Assembly (NCBI RefSeq): GCF_046592965.1
Contig: NZ_JBISBV010000001.1
Coordinates: forward strand, 620,001-684,000
DNA from: Marivita sp046592965
GTDB lineage: Bacteria > Pseudomonadota > Alphaproteobacteria > Rhodobacterales > Rhodobacteraceae
Direction: 5' to 3'
Length of the DNA: 64,000 bases
Part shown: positions 33,663 through 42,516 of the stretch, in pieces
How the letters are laid out: every line of letters begins with the position of its first letter
Position numbering within the stretch: position 1 is the stretch's first letter
Position numbers and translations under genes: made by a program
The notes under the pieces: model-generated
Seen by the model: the letters and a program-made list of their open reading frames with translations, nothing else
The model's database searches: none
What the model was told of the DNA's origin: nothing

Positions 33663-34355
33663 TTATTGCAGATCGCCGGCTTCAGATAAACGATCAAATT
33701 GCGCCGCGAGGGCACCGGTCGAGGGTTGCGACAGTTCTGCACTGGTTGCGGGTGTTGGAGAACTAGCGCGAATTCGTGAAGAAACCGTATTCAGGAACGC
33801 CGCTCCCTGCGATCCGACCAGCGGGCTGCCCTTCGGAGCATAGAGCGCCAGACCGACCATCCACTCGCCCAGGACGAAAGCTCCCCTCCAATGGCGCGGA
33901 TCACTGCCCTGAAACGCCGACTCTCCGCCCGACGCCATCAGGCCGACGTCCACGGCGCTGAATTTGCGGTTTTGCAAGAGTTGCGTGTTCAGCGCGGCTG
34001 CCAGATCGCTTGGCGCTGGTACATCTTCCGGAGCGCGGCTGACGGTAATGGTCACAAGTCCGGGCTCGACCATCGGGCCGTCACGCCCACCGGAGAGGAT
34101 CGAGCAACTGGCGATGGCGGCAAAGCCCCCTGCGTCAGAGTTGCGCAAGGTTTTGGCATCGACACAATATCCGCCTGGCCCCGAGACAACAACCGCACCA
34201 CCCGCAAGGCTTGCCGCAGCCAACGGAGCCGCCGCACCTTGCGATCCGGTCTCCAGCAAGGACAGACTGCCGGGCATGGCGGTCGGGTCGCATCCCGCAA
34301 GCACGAGCGTCGCGCCCATCAGCGCGGCGCTCAGAGTGGTGCGTATGCTTGTCAT
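33663..34355 (-). CDS. predicted lipoprotein of unknown function
   Basis: A 230-residue protein starting at ATG 34355, overlapping the ilvD stop (ATGA). The signal peptide ends in a lipobox LAGC with acyl Cys22. The mature part is Ala/Gly/Ser-rich, contains YCVDAKTLRNSDAGGFAAIASC and EWMVGLALYAPKGSPLVGSQGAAFL and looks like periplasmic or outer-membrane attached. Its cotranslation with ilvD seems accidental in function. Similar lipoproteins downstream of ilvD may exist in relatives. Confidence 0.8.
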   Translation of the reverse strand: MTSIRTTLSAALMGATLVLAGCDPTAMPGSLSLLETGSQGAAAPLAAASLAGGAVVVSGPGGYCVDAKTLRNSDAGGFAAIASCSILSGGRDGPMVEPGLVTITVSRAPEDVPAPSDLAAALNTQLLQNRKFSAVDVGLMASGGESAFQGSDPRHWRGAFVLGEWMVGLALYAPKGSPLVGSQGAAFLNTVSSRIRASSPTPATSAELSQPSTGALAAQFDRLSEAGDLQ

Positions 34356-36115
34356 AAGTCCCAATACTGGTGCTTTTCGCCCTTTGCCCCCGGATGCGTG
34401 ACCGCTCCCTTGTAGGTCGGGCCGACGAGTTCGGCGAATTTCCAGATCGCACCGGAGGTGTAGATCGTCTCGCGCGGACCGGGCCAGTCGGCCTTGCGCT
34501 GTGCCAGTTCATCGTCGGTCAAATCGACGCTGAGTGATCCCTTGACGGCGTCGATGGTGATCATGTCACCGTTCTTCAGCAATGCGATCGGGCCGCCATA
34601 AGCCGATTCCGGCCCAACGTGGCCGACGCAAAAGCCGCGTGTGGCACCAGAGAAGCGGCCATCGGTGATCAGCGCGACCTTCTTGCCCATGCCCTGACCG
34701 GAAAGCGCCGCAGTGGTGGCCAGCATTTCGCGCATGCCGGGGCCGCCAGCGGGGCCTTCATTGCGGATGACAAGCACCTCGCCCTCTTCGTAGGCGCGCT
34801 GCTTGACCGCTTCGAACGCGTCTTCTTCGCATTCGAACACGCGGGCGGGGCCGGTGAACACCTGACCTTCGGCAGGGATGCCCGCGACCTTCACAATTGC
34901 CCCTTCGGGCGCCAGATTGCCCTTGAGGCCGACAACGCCGCCGGTCTTGGTGAGCGGGGCGTCGATGGAATAGATCACCTTGCCATCCGCTTCGCGCTCG
35001 ATCAGATCAAGCTCTTCGCCGATGGTGCGGGTGGAGGCAGTGATGCAATCCTCGTGGATCAAACCCGCCTTGCGCAGTTCCTTCATCACCACCGGGATGC
35101 CGCCGGAATCGTAGAGATCCTTGGCCACGTACTGACCGCCCGGTTTCAGATCGACGAAATAGGGTGTGTCGCGGAAGATGTCGCAGACATCTTCGAGGTA
35201 GAACTCGATCCCCGCCTCGTTGGCGATGGCAGGCAGGTGCAGACCGGCATTGGTGGATCCGCCGGTGCAGGCCACGACGCGCGCGGCGTTTTCCAGCGCC
35301 TTGCGGGTGACGACATCGCGCGCCTTGATGTTTTGCTCGATCAAATCCATCACCGCGCGGCCCGACGCTTCGCCATAGGCATCGCGGGATTCATAGGGTG
35401 CGGGCATGCCGGACGAATTGAACAGGGCAAGGCCGATCGCCTCGGAGACACAGGCCATTGTGTTGGCGGTGAACTGGCCACCGCAGGCCCCCGATGACGG
35501 GCAGGCCACGCGTTCCAGCATATCAAGCGCCTTGTCCGACATCTCGTGGTTCTGGTGGCGGCCGACGGCCTCGAACATGTCCTGGACAGTCAGATCGCGG
35601 GTGCGGAAATCCTCGGGGATTTCGTCAACCTGCGGTGCGCGACCGGGCAGGATCGATCCGCCATAGATGAACACCGACGGCACGTTCAAACGCACCATCG
35701 CCATCATCATGCCGGGCAGCGACTTGTCGCATCCGGCCAGACCGACCACCGCATCGTAGCAATGGCCGCGCATCGTCAGTTCAACCGTGTCGGCAATCGC
35801 CTCGCGGCTGGCAAGCGACGAGCGCATGCCCTCATGGCCCATCGCGATGCCGTCGGTGACGGTGATGGTGGTGAATTCACGCGGCGTACCCATCGCCTGT
35901 TTCACGCCCATCTTGACGGCCTGCGCCTGACGGTTGAGCGCGATGTTGCAGGGCGCGGCCTCGTTCCAGCAGGTTGCAACGCCAACGAGAGGCTGGTGAA
36001 TTTCCTCTTCGGTCATGCCCATCGCGTAATAGTACGAACGGTGTGGCGCGCGCTCGGGGCCTTCGGTTACATGGCGGCTGGGCAGTTTCGACTTGTCGAA
36101 CGGACGCTTGAGCAT
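34352..36115 (-). CDS. ilvD: dihydroxy-acid dehydratase
   Basis: A 587-residue iron-sulfur enzyme of branched-chain amino acid synthesis that converts dihydroxy acids to 2-keto acids. The cluster cysteines are Cys56 (NEAAPC), Cys129 (GCDKSLPG) and Cys211 (GACGGQF). TVTDGIAMGHEGMR is the metal-binding region. The length is normal. Upstream, the 78 bases to the flavoprotein gene contain its GGAGG-type ribosome site. Confidence 0.96.
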   Translation of the reverse strand: MLKRPFDKSKLPSRHVTEGPERAPHRSYYYAMGMTEEEIHQPLVGVATCWNEAAPCNIALNRQAQAVKMGVKQAMGTPREFTTITVTDGIAMGHEGMRSSLASREAIADTVELTMRGHCYDAVVGLAGCDKSLPGMMMAMVRLNVPSVFIYGGSILPGRAPQVDEIPEDFRTRDLTVQDMFEAVGRHQNHEMSDKALDMLERVACPSSGACGGQFTANTMACVSEAIGLALFNSSGMPAPYESRDAYGEASGRAVMDLIEQNIKARDVVTRKALENAARVVACTGGSTNAGLHLPAIANEAGIEFYLEDVCDIFRDTPYFVDLKPGGQYVAKDLYDSGGIPVVMKELRKAGLIHEDCITASTRTIGEELDLIEREADGKVIYSIDAPLTKTGGVVGLKGNLAPEGAIVKVAGIPAEGQVFTGPARVFECEEDAFEAVKQRAYEEGEVLVIRNEGPAGGPGMREMLATTAALSGQGMGKKVALITDGRFSGATRGFCVGHVGPESAYGGPIALLKNGDMITIDAVKGSLSVDLTDDELAQRKADWPGPRETIYTSGAIWKFAELVGPTYKGAVTHPGAKGEKHQYWDL

Positions 36116-36193
36116 GACGCTCCTCCCTGGAAGGTGTGGTTGATCCCGGAATAGCGAAGCGTCTGGCGGTTCACAAGATTGAACCGGGCCTGC

Positions 36194-37516
36194 CTAGCTG
36201 TCCCAAAGTGCCGCGGCTGCGTAGGCCGGGGCCAACAAAGCGCGGCGCATCGGACCGAGGGGAAAGCGCTTTGGCGGAGTTCCAAGGAAGGCTGGTAACG
36301 GTCCTTGCTGCGGGCGTTGGAGAACCGTGTCGGCCAGTCGCGCGCCAAGATAGCTTCCCATCGCAACGCCGTTGCCATGATACCCCATTGCGGCAAATAC
36401 GCCGGGCATGTCCGGCACCGCTCCGGCGAATGGCATGAAGCTGCGCATCAGACATAACAGGCCAGACCATTCATGCGTGATCTCCACGTCGTGCCATTCG
36501 CGGAACATGGCGTGGAAATCGGCACGAATTTTACGCGACAGTGCCGCTTCGGCCTTTGGCGTGGCCCGCAGCCCGCCACGCATTCCGAACAGGAACCTAC
36601 CATCCGGCATCAGACGGAAATAATGCAGGAGCGTGCGACTGTCGTAGCACATCTGCGTACTGGTCCAGCCCTGACGGGATTGCGCATCTGTGCTGATCGG
36701 GCGGGTGACAATGACCGAAGACTGCACCGGAAGATAGCGCGCCCGCAGCCAGCGCGGCACGTCCTCGGAAGAATAGCCATTGGTGGCAAGGATGATCCGG
36801 TCGGCGACAATTGTGCCTCGCGGGGTTGTAATGCGCCAGCCTGCGCCGTATTGCGCCAGTGCCGTTGCCGGGGTTTGGCCAAAAGTCTGGACGCCATTCT
36901 CCATCGCCGCATCATGCAATCCCGCATGATATTTGGCAGGATTCAGCGCAAAGCCGATTGGCGTCGTCATGCCGCCGTGAAATGCGCCGTTCAGGCCAAG
37001 CTCGGGCAAATCTTCGGCGGTGAAGACATGCGGCGTGACGCCGTATTCGGTCGTTACGTTAACGGCGGTTCTCTGAATGTCGCGCATGGACTTTGCGTTA
37101 TGAGCAAGCAATGTCTCGCCGGTAGAATGACAGTCGGCGTCGATGCCATATGCCCTCAGGAGCGCCGCCACATGCTCCACCGCGGCGCGTTCGGCGGCTT
37201 GCCACTCGCGGCGCGCATCTTCGCCATGCCGCTTGGCGATGGTGCTGGCGGGAAGTTTCGCCCCCCCGAGGCAGCAGAACCCGCCATTGCGCCCCGACGC
37301 GCCCCAGCCCGGTTGCTCCGCGTCGATCACCGTTGCCTGAACGCCGGATTGCGCCAGCATCAACGCTGCATTCAAGCCGGTAAAACCGCCGCCGATCACC
37401 GCCACTTCGGCGCGATGTTCACCGTGAAGTTCGGGGCGTGGTTCAGGTGAAACGGTATCATGCCACCAACAGCTTGCCGGTGCCTGATAGGCGGCTGGTT
37501 CGTAAATCCGCCTCAT
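36194..37516 (-). CDS. puuB: FAD-dependent oxidoreductase, gamma-glutamylputrescine oxidase-like
   Basis: A 440-residue DAO-family flavoprotein. The FAD motif is VAVIGGGFTGLNAALML with GASGRNGGFC following, the pattern of gamma-glutamylputrescine oxidase and related amine oxidases. The C-terminus contains WSGLLCLMRSFMPFAGAVPDMPGVFAAMGYHGNGVAMGS. It is the last gene of the leftward polyamine operon; its start overlaps the permease stop (ATGA). Oxidation of putrescine or its glutamyl derivative fits, but another secondary amine is possible. The symbol reflects similarity of type only. Confidence 0.85.
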   Translation of the reverse strand: MRRIYEPAAYQAPASCWWHDTVSPEPRPELHGEHRAEVAVIGGGFTGLNAALMLAQSGVQATVIDAEQPGWGASGRNGGFCCLGGAKLPASTIAKRHGEDARREWQAAERAAVEHVAALLRAYGIDADCHSTGETLLAHNAKSMRDIQRTAVNVTTEYGVTPHVFTAEDLPELGLNGAFHGGMTTPIGFALNPAKYHAGLHDAAMENGVQTFGQTPATALAQYGAGWRITTPRGTIVADRIILATNGYSSEDVPRWLRARYLPVQSSVIVTRPISTDAQSRQGWTSTQMCYDSRTLLHYFRLMPDGRFLFGMRGGLRATPKAEAALSRKIRADFHAMFREWHDVEITHEWSGLLCLMRSFMPFAGAVPDMPGVFAAMGYHGNGVAMGSYLGARLADTVLQRPQQGPLPAFLGTPPKRFPLGPMRRALLAPAYAAAALWDS

Positions 37517-38331
37517 GCGGGGCGTTCGGCCAGCCGTTCATCGCGTGCCTGCCGCACCGCGGCCTGCTTGGTGAGAAGCGACGCGGCGATGACGCCGACC
37601 GTGACGACGGCGATCATAAGTGTGGAGAGCGCATTGATCTCGGGGCTGACGCCAAGGCGCACGGCGGAAAAGATCTTGATCGGCAGCGTGGTGGCTGACG
37701 GACCGGTGGTAAAGCTGGCGATCACCAGATCGTCAAGCGACAGGGTGAAGGCCAGAAGCCAGCCGGAAATCACCGCCGGAGCGATGATCGGCAGCGTGAC
37801 GAGGCGGAAGGCTTCGAATGACGAACAACCGAGATCGAGCGCGGCCTCTTCCAGCGACTGATCGAAGGTCACAAGCCGAGACGACACCACGACCGAGACA
37901 TAGCACATCGAAAAAGTGGTGTGCGCCAGCACGATGGTCAGAACACCACGGTCCAGGCCAATGCCGATAAAGAGCAGTAGAAGCGACAGGCCGGTGATCA
38001 CTTCGGGCATTACCAGCGGCGCGTAGATCATGCCAGAGAACAGCGTCCGACCTGCGAACCGCCCGGCGCGAACCAGGACAAGCGCCGCCATGGTGCCAAG
38101 AACAGTCGCCAGGGACGAGCTGAGCACGGCCACCTTGATGGTGACCCATGCGGCATTGAGGAATTCCTCGTTGCGCAAAAGCTCTCCGTACCACTGGGTC
38201 GAGAAGCCGGCCCAGACAGTCACCAGTTTGGATTCGTTGAAGCTGTAGACGACGAGAATGATCATCGGCACGTAGAGAAACGCAAAGCCAAGCGTGAGCG
38301 CCGTCGCGTTGAACCAGGAGAAGCGTTTCAT
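37513..38331 (-). CDS. potI: polyamine ABC transporter permease (PotI/PotC type)
   Basis: A 272-residue permease with six helices; LGFAFLYVPMIILVVYSFNESK at the start and EEAALDLGCSSFEAFRLVTLPIIAPAVISG (the ATPase-contact loop) are typical of PotC/PotI. It sits after potH with 106 bases between, where the second C-rich repeat lies. It and the next gene overlap by 4 bases. The import of putrescine or spermidine is inferred from the set. Confidence 0.93.
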   Translation of the reverse strand: MKRFSWFNATALTLGFAFLYVPMIILVVYSFNESKLVTVWAGFSTQWYGELLRNEEFLNAAWVTIKVAVLSSSLATVLGTMAALVLVRAGRFAGRTLFSGMIYAPLVMPEVITGLSLLLLFIGIGLDRGVLTIVLAHTTFSMCYVSVVVSSRLVTFDQSLEEAALDLGCSSFEAFRLVTLPIIAPAVISGWLLAFTLSLDDLVIASFTTGPSATTLPIKIFSAVRLGVSPEINALSTLMIAVVTVGVIAASLLTKQAAVRQARDERLAERPA

Positions 38332-38374
38332 GGTGCACGCTTTCCGGTTTTGCCAACGGACTGGGGCAAGCGGT

Positions 38375-38421
38375 CGGGGGTTTCACCCCCGAACCCCCAA
38401 GGTATTTTGGGCCCAAAGAAG
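38375..38421 (+). repeat. C-rich hairpin repeat, copy 2
   Basis: CGGGGG (38375-38380) and CCCCCG (38386-38391) form a stem over TTTCA, then AA, C5, AAGGTATTTT and an AAAGAAG tail. Same part order and strand as copy 1 at 11981-12030. It lies between potH and potI, antisense to both. Confidence 0.7.
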
Positions 38422-38437
38422 CCTGTGCTGCGACGCA

Positions 38438-39328
38438 TCATCCGTCAGCCTCGCGTTGTTTCTGTTCGTTACGTTGGAAGAGGATGATCGGGATCACGAG
38501 AATGAGCAGCAGGATCACCGCGACCGCCGAGGCGACCGGCCAGTCCCGGTTGGAGAAAAATTCTTCCCAAAGAACCTTGCCGATCATCAGGGTGCCGGAT
38601 CCGCCAAGCAGCGACGGAATCACGAATTCACCGATCACCGGGATGAAGACCAGGAAACAGCCCGCGATAATGCCGTTTTTCGACAACGGCACCGTCACCC
38701 GCCAGAACGCCGAAAGCCGCGAGCAGCCGAGGTCTTCGGCGGCTTCGAGCAGACTGTCATCCATTCTTTCGAGCGCCGAGTAGATCGGCAGGATCATGAA
38801 CGGCAGATAGGTGTAGACGACGCCGATGTAGACGGCGGTGTTGGTGTTCAGGATTGTCAACGGCGCGCTGATGAGGCCGGTCCAGAGCAGGAACTGGTTG
38901 AGCAGCCCTTCGTTCGCGAGGATCCCCATCCAGGCATAGACACGGATGAGGAAGCTGGTCCAGAAGGGAAGGATCACCAGCATCAGCAAGGTCGGCCGCC
39001 ATTCGGGCGCGGCGCGGGCCATGGCATAGGCGATCGGATAGCCCACCAGCAGAGTGAAACCGGTGGACAGGGCTGCGATTTTCAGCGAGCTGAGATAGGC
39101 TTTCCAGTAGAGATCATCGGTCGCGAGAAATTTGAAGTTTTCGAAATCAAGCGCGGCGAAAAAGGAGACAATGCCATCCCATCCGGCAGAGAGATCGAGC
39201 TGCGGCAGATAGGGTGGTCGCGCCATGGCAACGTCTGACAGCGAAATTTTCAGCACGATCACAAACGGGATCAGAAACAGCGCCACCAGCCACAGATACG
39301 GCACCGAGATCAGGAAAAAGCGGCGCAT
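38438..39328 (-). CDS. potH: polyamine ABC transporter permease (PotH/PotB type)
   Basis: A 296-residue permease with LWLVALFLIPFVIVLKIS at the start and the EAA loop DDSLLEAAEDLGCSRLSAFWRVTVPLSKNGIIAG. It begins right after the potA stop, with no gap (39328/39329), so the two are translationally linked. With PotI it forms the membrane channel. Confidence 0.94.
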   Translation of the reverse strand: MRRFFLISVPYLWLVALFLIPFVIVLKISLSDVAMARPPYLPQLDLSAGWDGIVSFFAALDFENFKFLATDDLYWKAYLSSLKIAALSTGFTLLVGYPIAYAMARAAPEWRPTLLMLVILPFWTSFLIRVYAWMGILANEGLLNQFLLWTGLISAPLTILNTNTAVYIGVVYTYLPFMILPIYSALERMDDSLLEAAEDLGCSRLSAFWRVTVPLSKNGIIAGCFLVFIPVIGEFVIPSLLGGSGTLMIGKVLWEEFFSNRDWPVASAVAVILLLILVIPIILFQRNEQKQREADG

Positions 39329-40453
39329 CTAGCGATCCAGCACGACACCGGCGGTGTCTGTCCAGCTTAGCCAGACCATATCTTCCCAAGTGATATGACG
39401 GCGGGAGATACGGCGGGTGTTGGCGGTTTGGGCCTTGATCACGTGGCCGGTCGGCAATTCCACATGATATGTCGAGATATTGCCGAGATAGGCGATGTCG
39501 AGAACCTTGCCTTGCAGCTTGTTGCCAGCCTCTTGCGGTTCGTCAACGCTGATGCCGACTTTTTCCGGACGGATGGCGAAATGCACCTCTTGGCCGGGTG
39601 TGATGGTTTTAGGCGTGCTGCCCAGAATGTCTGGCTGGCCCTCGGCCCAGGCGATTGCGATCTTGTCGCCTTGTGGCGTGGCGCGGCCCGTGATGATGTT
39701 CACGTCGCCAATAAAATCCGCCACATAGACGGAATTGGGGGCTTCGTAGATTTGGTCGGGTGTGGCCACCTGAATGATCTGTCCCTCGTCCATCACCGCG
39801 ACACGGGAGGCGACGGTCATCGCTTCTTCCTGGTCATGGGTCACGATGACGAAGGTGGTGCCGGTCTTTTCCTGAATGTCCATCAACTCGAACTGAGTGT
39901 CCTGGCGCAGCTTCTTGTCAAGCGCGCCCAGCGGTTCGTCGAGCAACAGCAGCTTGGGCGCTTTGGCGAGCGAGCGTGCAAGCGCGACGCGCTGGCGCTG
40001 GCCGCCCGAGATCTGGTGCGGCTTGCGTTTGGCAAACTTGCTGAGGCGCGTGAGGCGCAGCATTTCGTCGACGCGGGCGCTTATCGTGTCCTTGTCCTTG
40101 CCCTCGCGTTTCAGGCCGAAGGCAATGTTGTCCCAGACCGACAGGTGCGGGAACAATGCGTAGGATTGAAACATCATGTTCACGGCGCGCTTGTTGGGCG
40201 GCACGCGGGCCATGTCCTGACCGGCGATGAGGATTTGGCCTTTGGTCGGAGCCTCGAACCCTGCAAGCATCCGCATCATCGTCGTCTTGCCGCAACCCGA
40301 GGGACCGAGCAGGGCAAAAAACTCTTTCTCGTAAATATCCTGTGTCAGATCATCTATCGCAGTGAAATCACCGAAGCGTTTGGTGACGCCCTTGAACTGG
40401 ATAAGGGGCTTTTGGTCCGGGTCGGACCAAGGCGCGAAAACGGTTTGTGACAT
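39329..40453 (-). CDS. potA: polyamine ABC transporter ATP-binding protein
   Basis: A 374-residue ATPase. Walker A is GPSGCGKT (50-57), signature SGGQRQR, Walker B LLLDEPLGALD, followed by the H-loop VTHDQEEAM. The C-terminal TOBE part is typical of PotA/PotG. It is preceded by a strong stem-loop (40477-40499) after potF, which may separate or balance expression. Upstream ribosome site is unclear. Confidence 0.95.
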   Translation of the reverse strand: MSQTVFAPWSDPDQKPLIQFKGVTKRFGDFTAIDDLTQDIYEKEFFALLGPSGCGKTTMMRMLAGFEAPTKGQILIAGQDMARVPPNKRAVNMMFQSYALFPHLSVWDNIAFGLKREGKDKDTISARVDEMLRLTRLSKFAKRKPHQISGGQRQRVALARSLAKAPKLLLLDEPLGALDKKLRQDTQFELMDIQEKTGTTFVIVTHDQEEAMTVASRVAVMDEGQIIQVATPDQIYEAPNSVYVADFIGDVNIITGRATPQGDKIAIAWAEGQPDILGSTPKTITPGQEVHFAIRPEKVGISVDEPQEAGNKLQGKVLDIAYLGNISTYHVELPTGHVIKAQTANTRRISRRHITWEDMVWLSWTDTAGVVLDR

Positions 40454-40476
40454 TGATCTATCCGAAAGGTCAGGTT

Positions 40477-40499
40477 CCGCCCCCGGCGTGCGGGGGCGG
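40477..40499 (-). promoter_or_regulatory. stem-loop between potF and potA
   Basis: CCGCCCCCG (40477-40485) and CGGGGGCGG (40491-40499) form a perfect 9-bp GC stem with a 5-base loop. It lies 17 bases after the potF stop and 24 bases before the potA start, on the leftward transcript, with no T tract. A hairpin at this place in binding-protein operons often protects the upstream message and keeps the binding protein in excess. Confidence 0.65.
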
Positions 40500-40515
40500 T
40501 CAGCGTCAGAGCCGG

Positions 40516-41601
40516 TCAGGTGCCAGACTTGATCTTGGTCCAGAGCCGCGTGACGGTGCGCTGTACGCGCGGATCAAACGGCGTTGTGGTAAAGAGGTTG
40601 TTCATCGCCTCCTCGGACGGATAGATCGCGGGATCGCCTATCACGTCTTCGACCAGATGCTCCTGGGACGCCTTGTTGCCATTGGCGTAATAGACGTAGT
40701 TGGACGCCGCCGCAGCATTTTCAGCTTCCATGATGAAGTTCAGGAACTTGTGCGCGGCATCGGGGTTGGGCGCGTCAACCGGAATGGCCATCTGGTCAAA
40801 CCACATCTGCGCGCCCTCTTTCGGCGCGTTGAAGGCGATATTGACGCCGTTGCCGGCCTCTTCGGCGCGGTCGCGCGCCTGAAGGATATCGCCGGACCAG
40901 CCAACCGCCACGCAGATATCGCCATTGGCCAGCGCGTTGATGTATTCCGAGTTGTGGAACTTCTGGATATAGGGCCGGATCGCCATGAAAACGGGTTCTG
41001 TCTTGGCGATCACGTCAGGATCGTGGCTATCGGGGTCTTCTCCGATGTATTTCAAAGCGGCCGGAAATGTTTCGGCCGGAGCGTCCAGCATATGGACGCC
41101 GCAATCCGCCAGCTTGGAGAGGTTGTCGGGGTTGAAGATCAGTTCCCAGCTGTCGATCGGGGCATCCTCGCCCAGGATCTCCTTTACCTTATCGACATTC
41201 ACGCCAATGCCGGTCGTGCCCCACATGTAATTGATCGAATAGGCATTGTCGGGATCGTACTGGGCGGTCCGCTCGGTGATCAAATTCCACATGTTGTCGA
41301 GATTCGGCAGTTTTTCAGGATCGAGCCTCTGAAATGCACCGGCCTGAATCTGGCGTTGCAGAAACGTTCCGGTGGGAACAACCACATCATAACCGGACCC
41401 GCCGGCGAGCATTTTGGTTTCCAGAAGTTCGTTGCTGTCGAACACGTCATAGATCAGGTCGATGCCGGTTTCTTCTTCGAATTTACTCAGCAAATCTTCG
41501 TCGATATAGTCGGACCAGTTATAGACCCGCACCTCGTCCGCATGGGCCAATGAGGCCATCAATGCGGCGCTTGCAGTCATCGTCAGCAGTTTCGTTTGCA
41601 A
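40516..41601 (-). CDS. potF: polyamine ABC transporter substrate-binding protein
   Basis: A 361-residue periplasmic protein. The signal peptide MQTKLLTMTASAALMASLAHA ends before DEVRVYNWSDYIDEDLL, the start of the PotD/PotF fold. Features include VFDSNELLETKMLAGGSGYDVVVPTG, INYMWGTTGIGVN and AVGWSGDILQARDR. It binds putrescine or spermidine and delivers it to the permeases. It is the first gene of the operon; a palindrome lies 49 bases upstream, next to the divergent GntR gene. Confidence 0.95.
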   Translation of the reverse strand: MQTKLLTMTASAALMASLAHADEVRVYNWSDYIDEDLLSKFEEETGIDLIYDVFDSNELLETKMLAGGSGYDVVVPTGTFLQRQIQAGAFQRLDPEKLPNLDNMWNLITERTAQYDPDNAYSINYMWGTTGIGVNVDKVKEILGEDAPIDSWELIFNPDNLSKLADCGVHMLDAPAETFPAALKYIGEDPDSHDPDVIAKTEPVFMAIRPYIQKFHNSEYINALANGDICVAVGWSGDILQARDRAEEAGNGVNIAFNAPKEGAQMWFDQMAIPVDAPNPDAAHKFLNFIMEAENAAAASNYVYYANGNKASQEHLVEDVIGDPAIYPSEEAMNNLFTTTPFDPRVQRTVTRLWTKIKSGT

Positions 41602-41649
41602 TTTCCGTCTCCCGTTGATCCCGAAGCACTTGCGGCCCCGTCGATTTGA

Positions 41650-41661
41650 ATTTGATCAAAT
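41650..41661. promoter_or_regulatory. probable GntR operator in the potF-gntR divergent region
   Basis: ATTTGATCAAAT is a perfect 12-base palindrome between the divergent potF and GntR genes. A near copy, ATTTGATCATAT, lies at 42471-42482 before the aminotransferase gene. FCD-type GntR regulators bind such short AT-rich palindromes, so it likely regulates both. Confidence 0.6.
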
Positions 41662-41780
41662 GTTGCCTGATCTGGCAATAGCTGTCATGTTTTCACGCCA
41701 TGAATGATCGCGCAAGTTAGCATCGCCGATCCTTTGAAACGGCAGTTTGAAGGTAGTGCTCTGGAGTTTGGAGTTTCACG

Positions 41781-42452
41781 ATGACAGGGTTTGTTTCACC
41801 TGATCTAGACAGGGGAACGGCGGGCTTGCCGACGCATGAGGTGGTGTATCGCCAGTTGCGGGATCAGGTCTTGTTCGGAGAACTGGAGCCCGGTCAACCC
41901 GTTACGATCAAAGGGTTAACCGACGCGCTGGGCGTTGGCATGACTCCTGTTCGCGAAGCTTTGCGGCGGCTGACCGCGGAAGGCGCGCTGGCGTTTCTGG
42001 GCAACCGGCGCATCGCCGTGCCGGTGTTGGACGTCGCGGCAATCAACCAATTGACCATCGCGCGCAAGGCGCTGGAGCCGGAACTCGCTGCGCGTGCGGC
42101 GCGACATGCCCGATCGGACGATATTGCACGTCTGACGGAAACCGATCTACGGTTGGATCGCGCGATCCAGCGCGGCGACGTCGGCCGCTATCTGGTCGAG
42201 AATCATCGCTTTCATGCCGATCTTTATGCCTTGGCACAGGCCCCGATCCTGACCGAGATGGTGGATCGGCTGTGGCTGCGGTTCGGGCCATCCTTGCGGG
42301 TGGTGTGTGGTCAGGTCGGAACGCGAAACCTTCCGGACAGACACAAGGATGTGTTGGACGGGCTTGCCGCCAAGGACGAGGCCAGGGCCGCATCGGCGAT
42401 GGAGGCGGATGTCGTGCAGGGAATGGAGCAGATCCGGAACGGTCTTTCCTGA
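41781..42452 (+). CDS. GntR family transcriptional regulator (FCD domain)
   Basis: A 223-residue regulator. The winged-helix domain (about 18-85) has VVYRQLRDQVLFGELEPGQPVTIKGLTDALGVGMTPVREALRRLTAEGAL. The FCD effector domain includes HRFHADLY and a later DRHKDVLDGL, with metal-binding histidines. It lies divergent to potF and just before the aminotransferase. Polyamines or their catabolites are likely effectors; that is inference from context. Confidence 0.92.
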   Translation: MTGFVSPDLDRGTAGLPTHEVVYRQLRDQVLFGELEPGQPVTIKGLTDALGVGMTPVREALRRLTAEGALAFLGNRRIAVPVLDVAAINQLTIARKALEPELAARAARHARSDDIARLTETDLRLDRAIQRGDVGRYLVENHRFHADLYALAQAPILTEMVDRLWLRFGPSLRVVCGQVGTRNLPDRHKDVLDGLAAKDEARAASAMEADVVQGMEQIRNGLS

Positions 42453-42470
42453 TTCGATTGACTCCAAATA

Positions 42471-42482
42471 ATTTGATCATAT
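42471..42482. promoter_or_regulatory. probable second GntR operator before the aminotransferase gene
   Basis: ATTTGATCATAT differs in one position from the perfect palindrome at 41650. It lies 34 bases before the aminotransferase ATG (42517). Confidence 0.5.
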
Positions 42483-42516
42483 TTTGATGCCAACCTTTCT
42501 GAGAGGACCAAATCCT

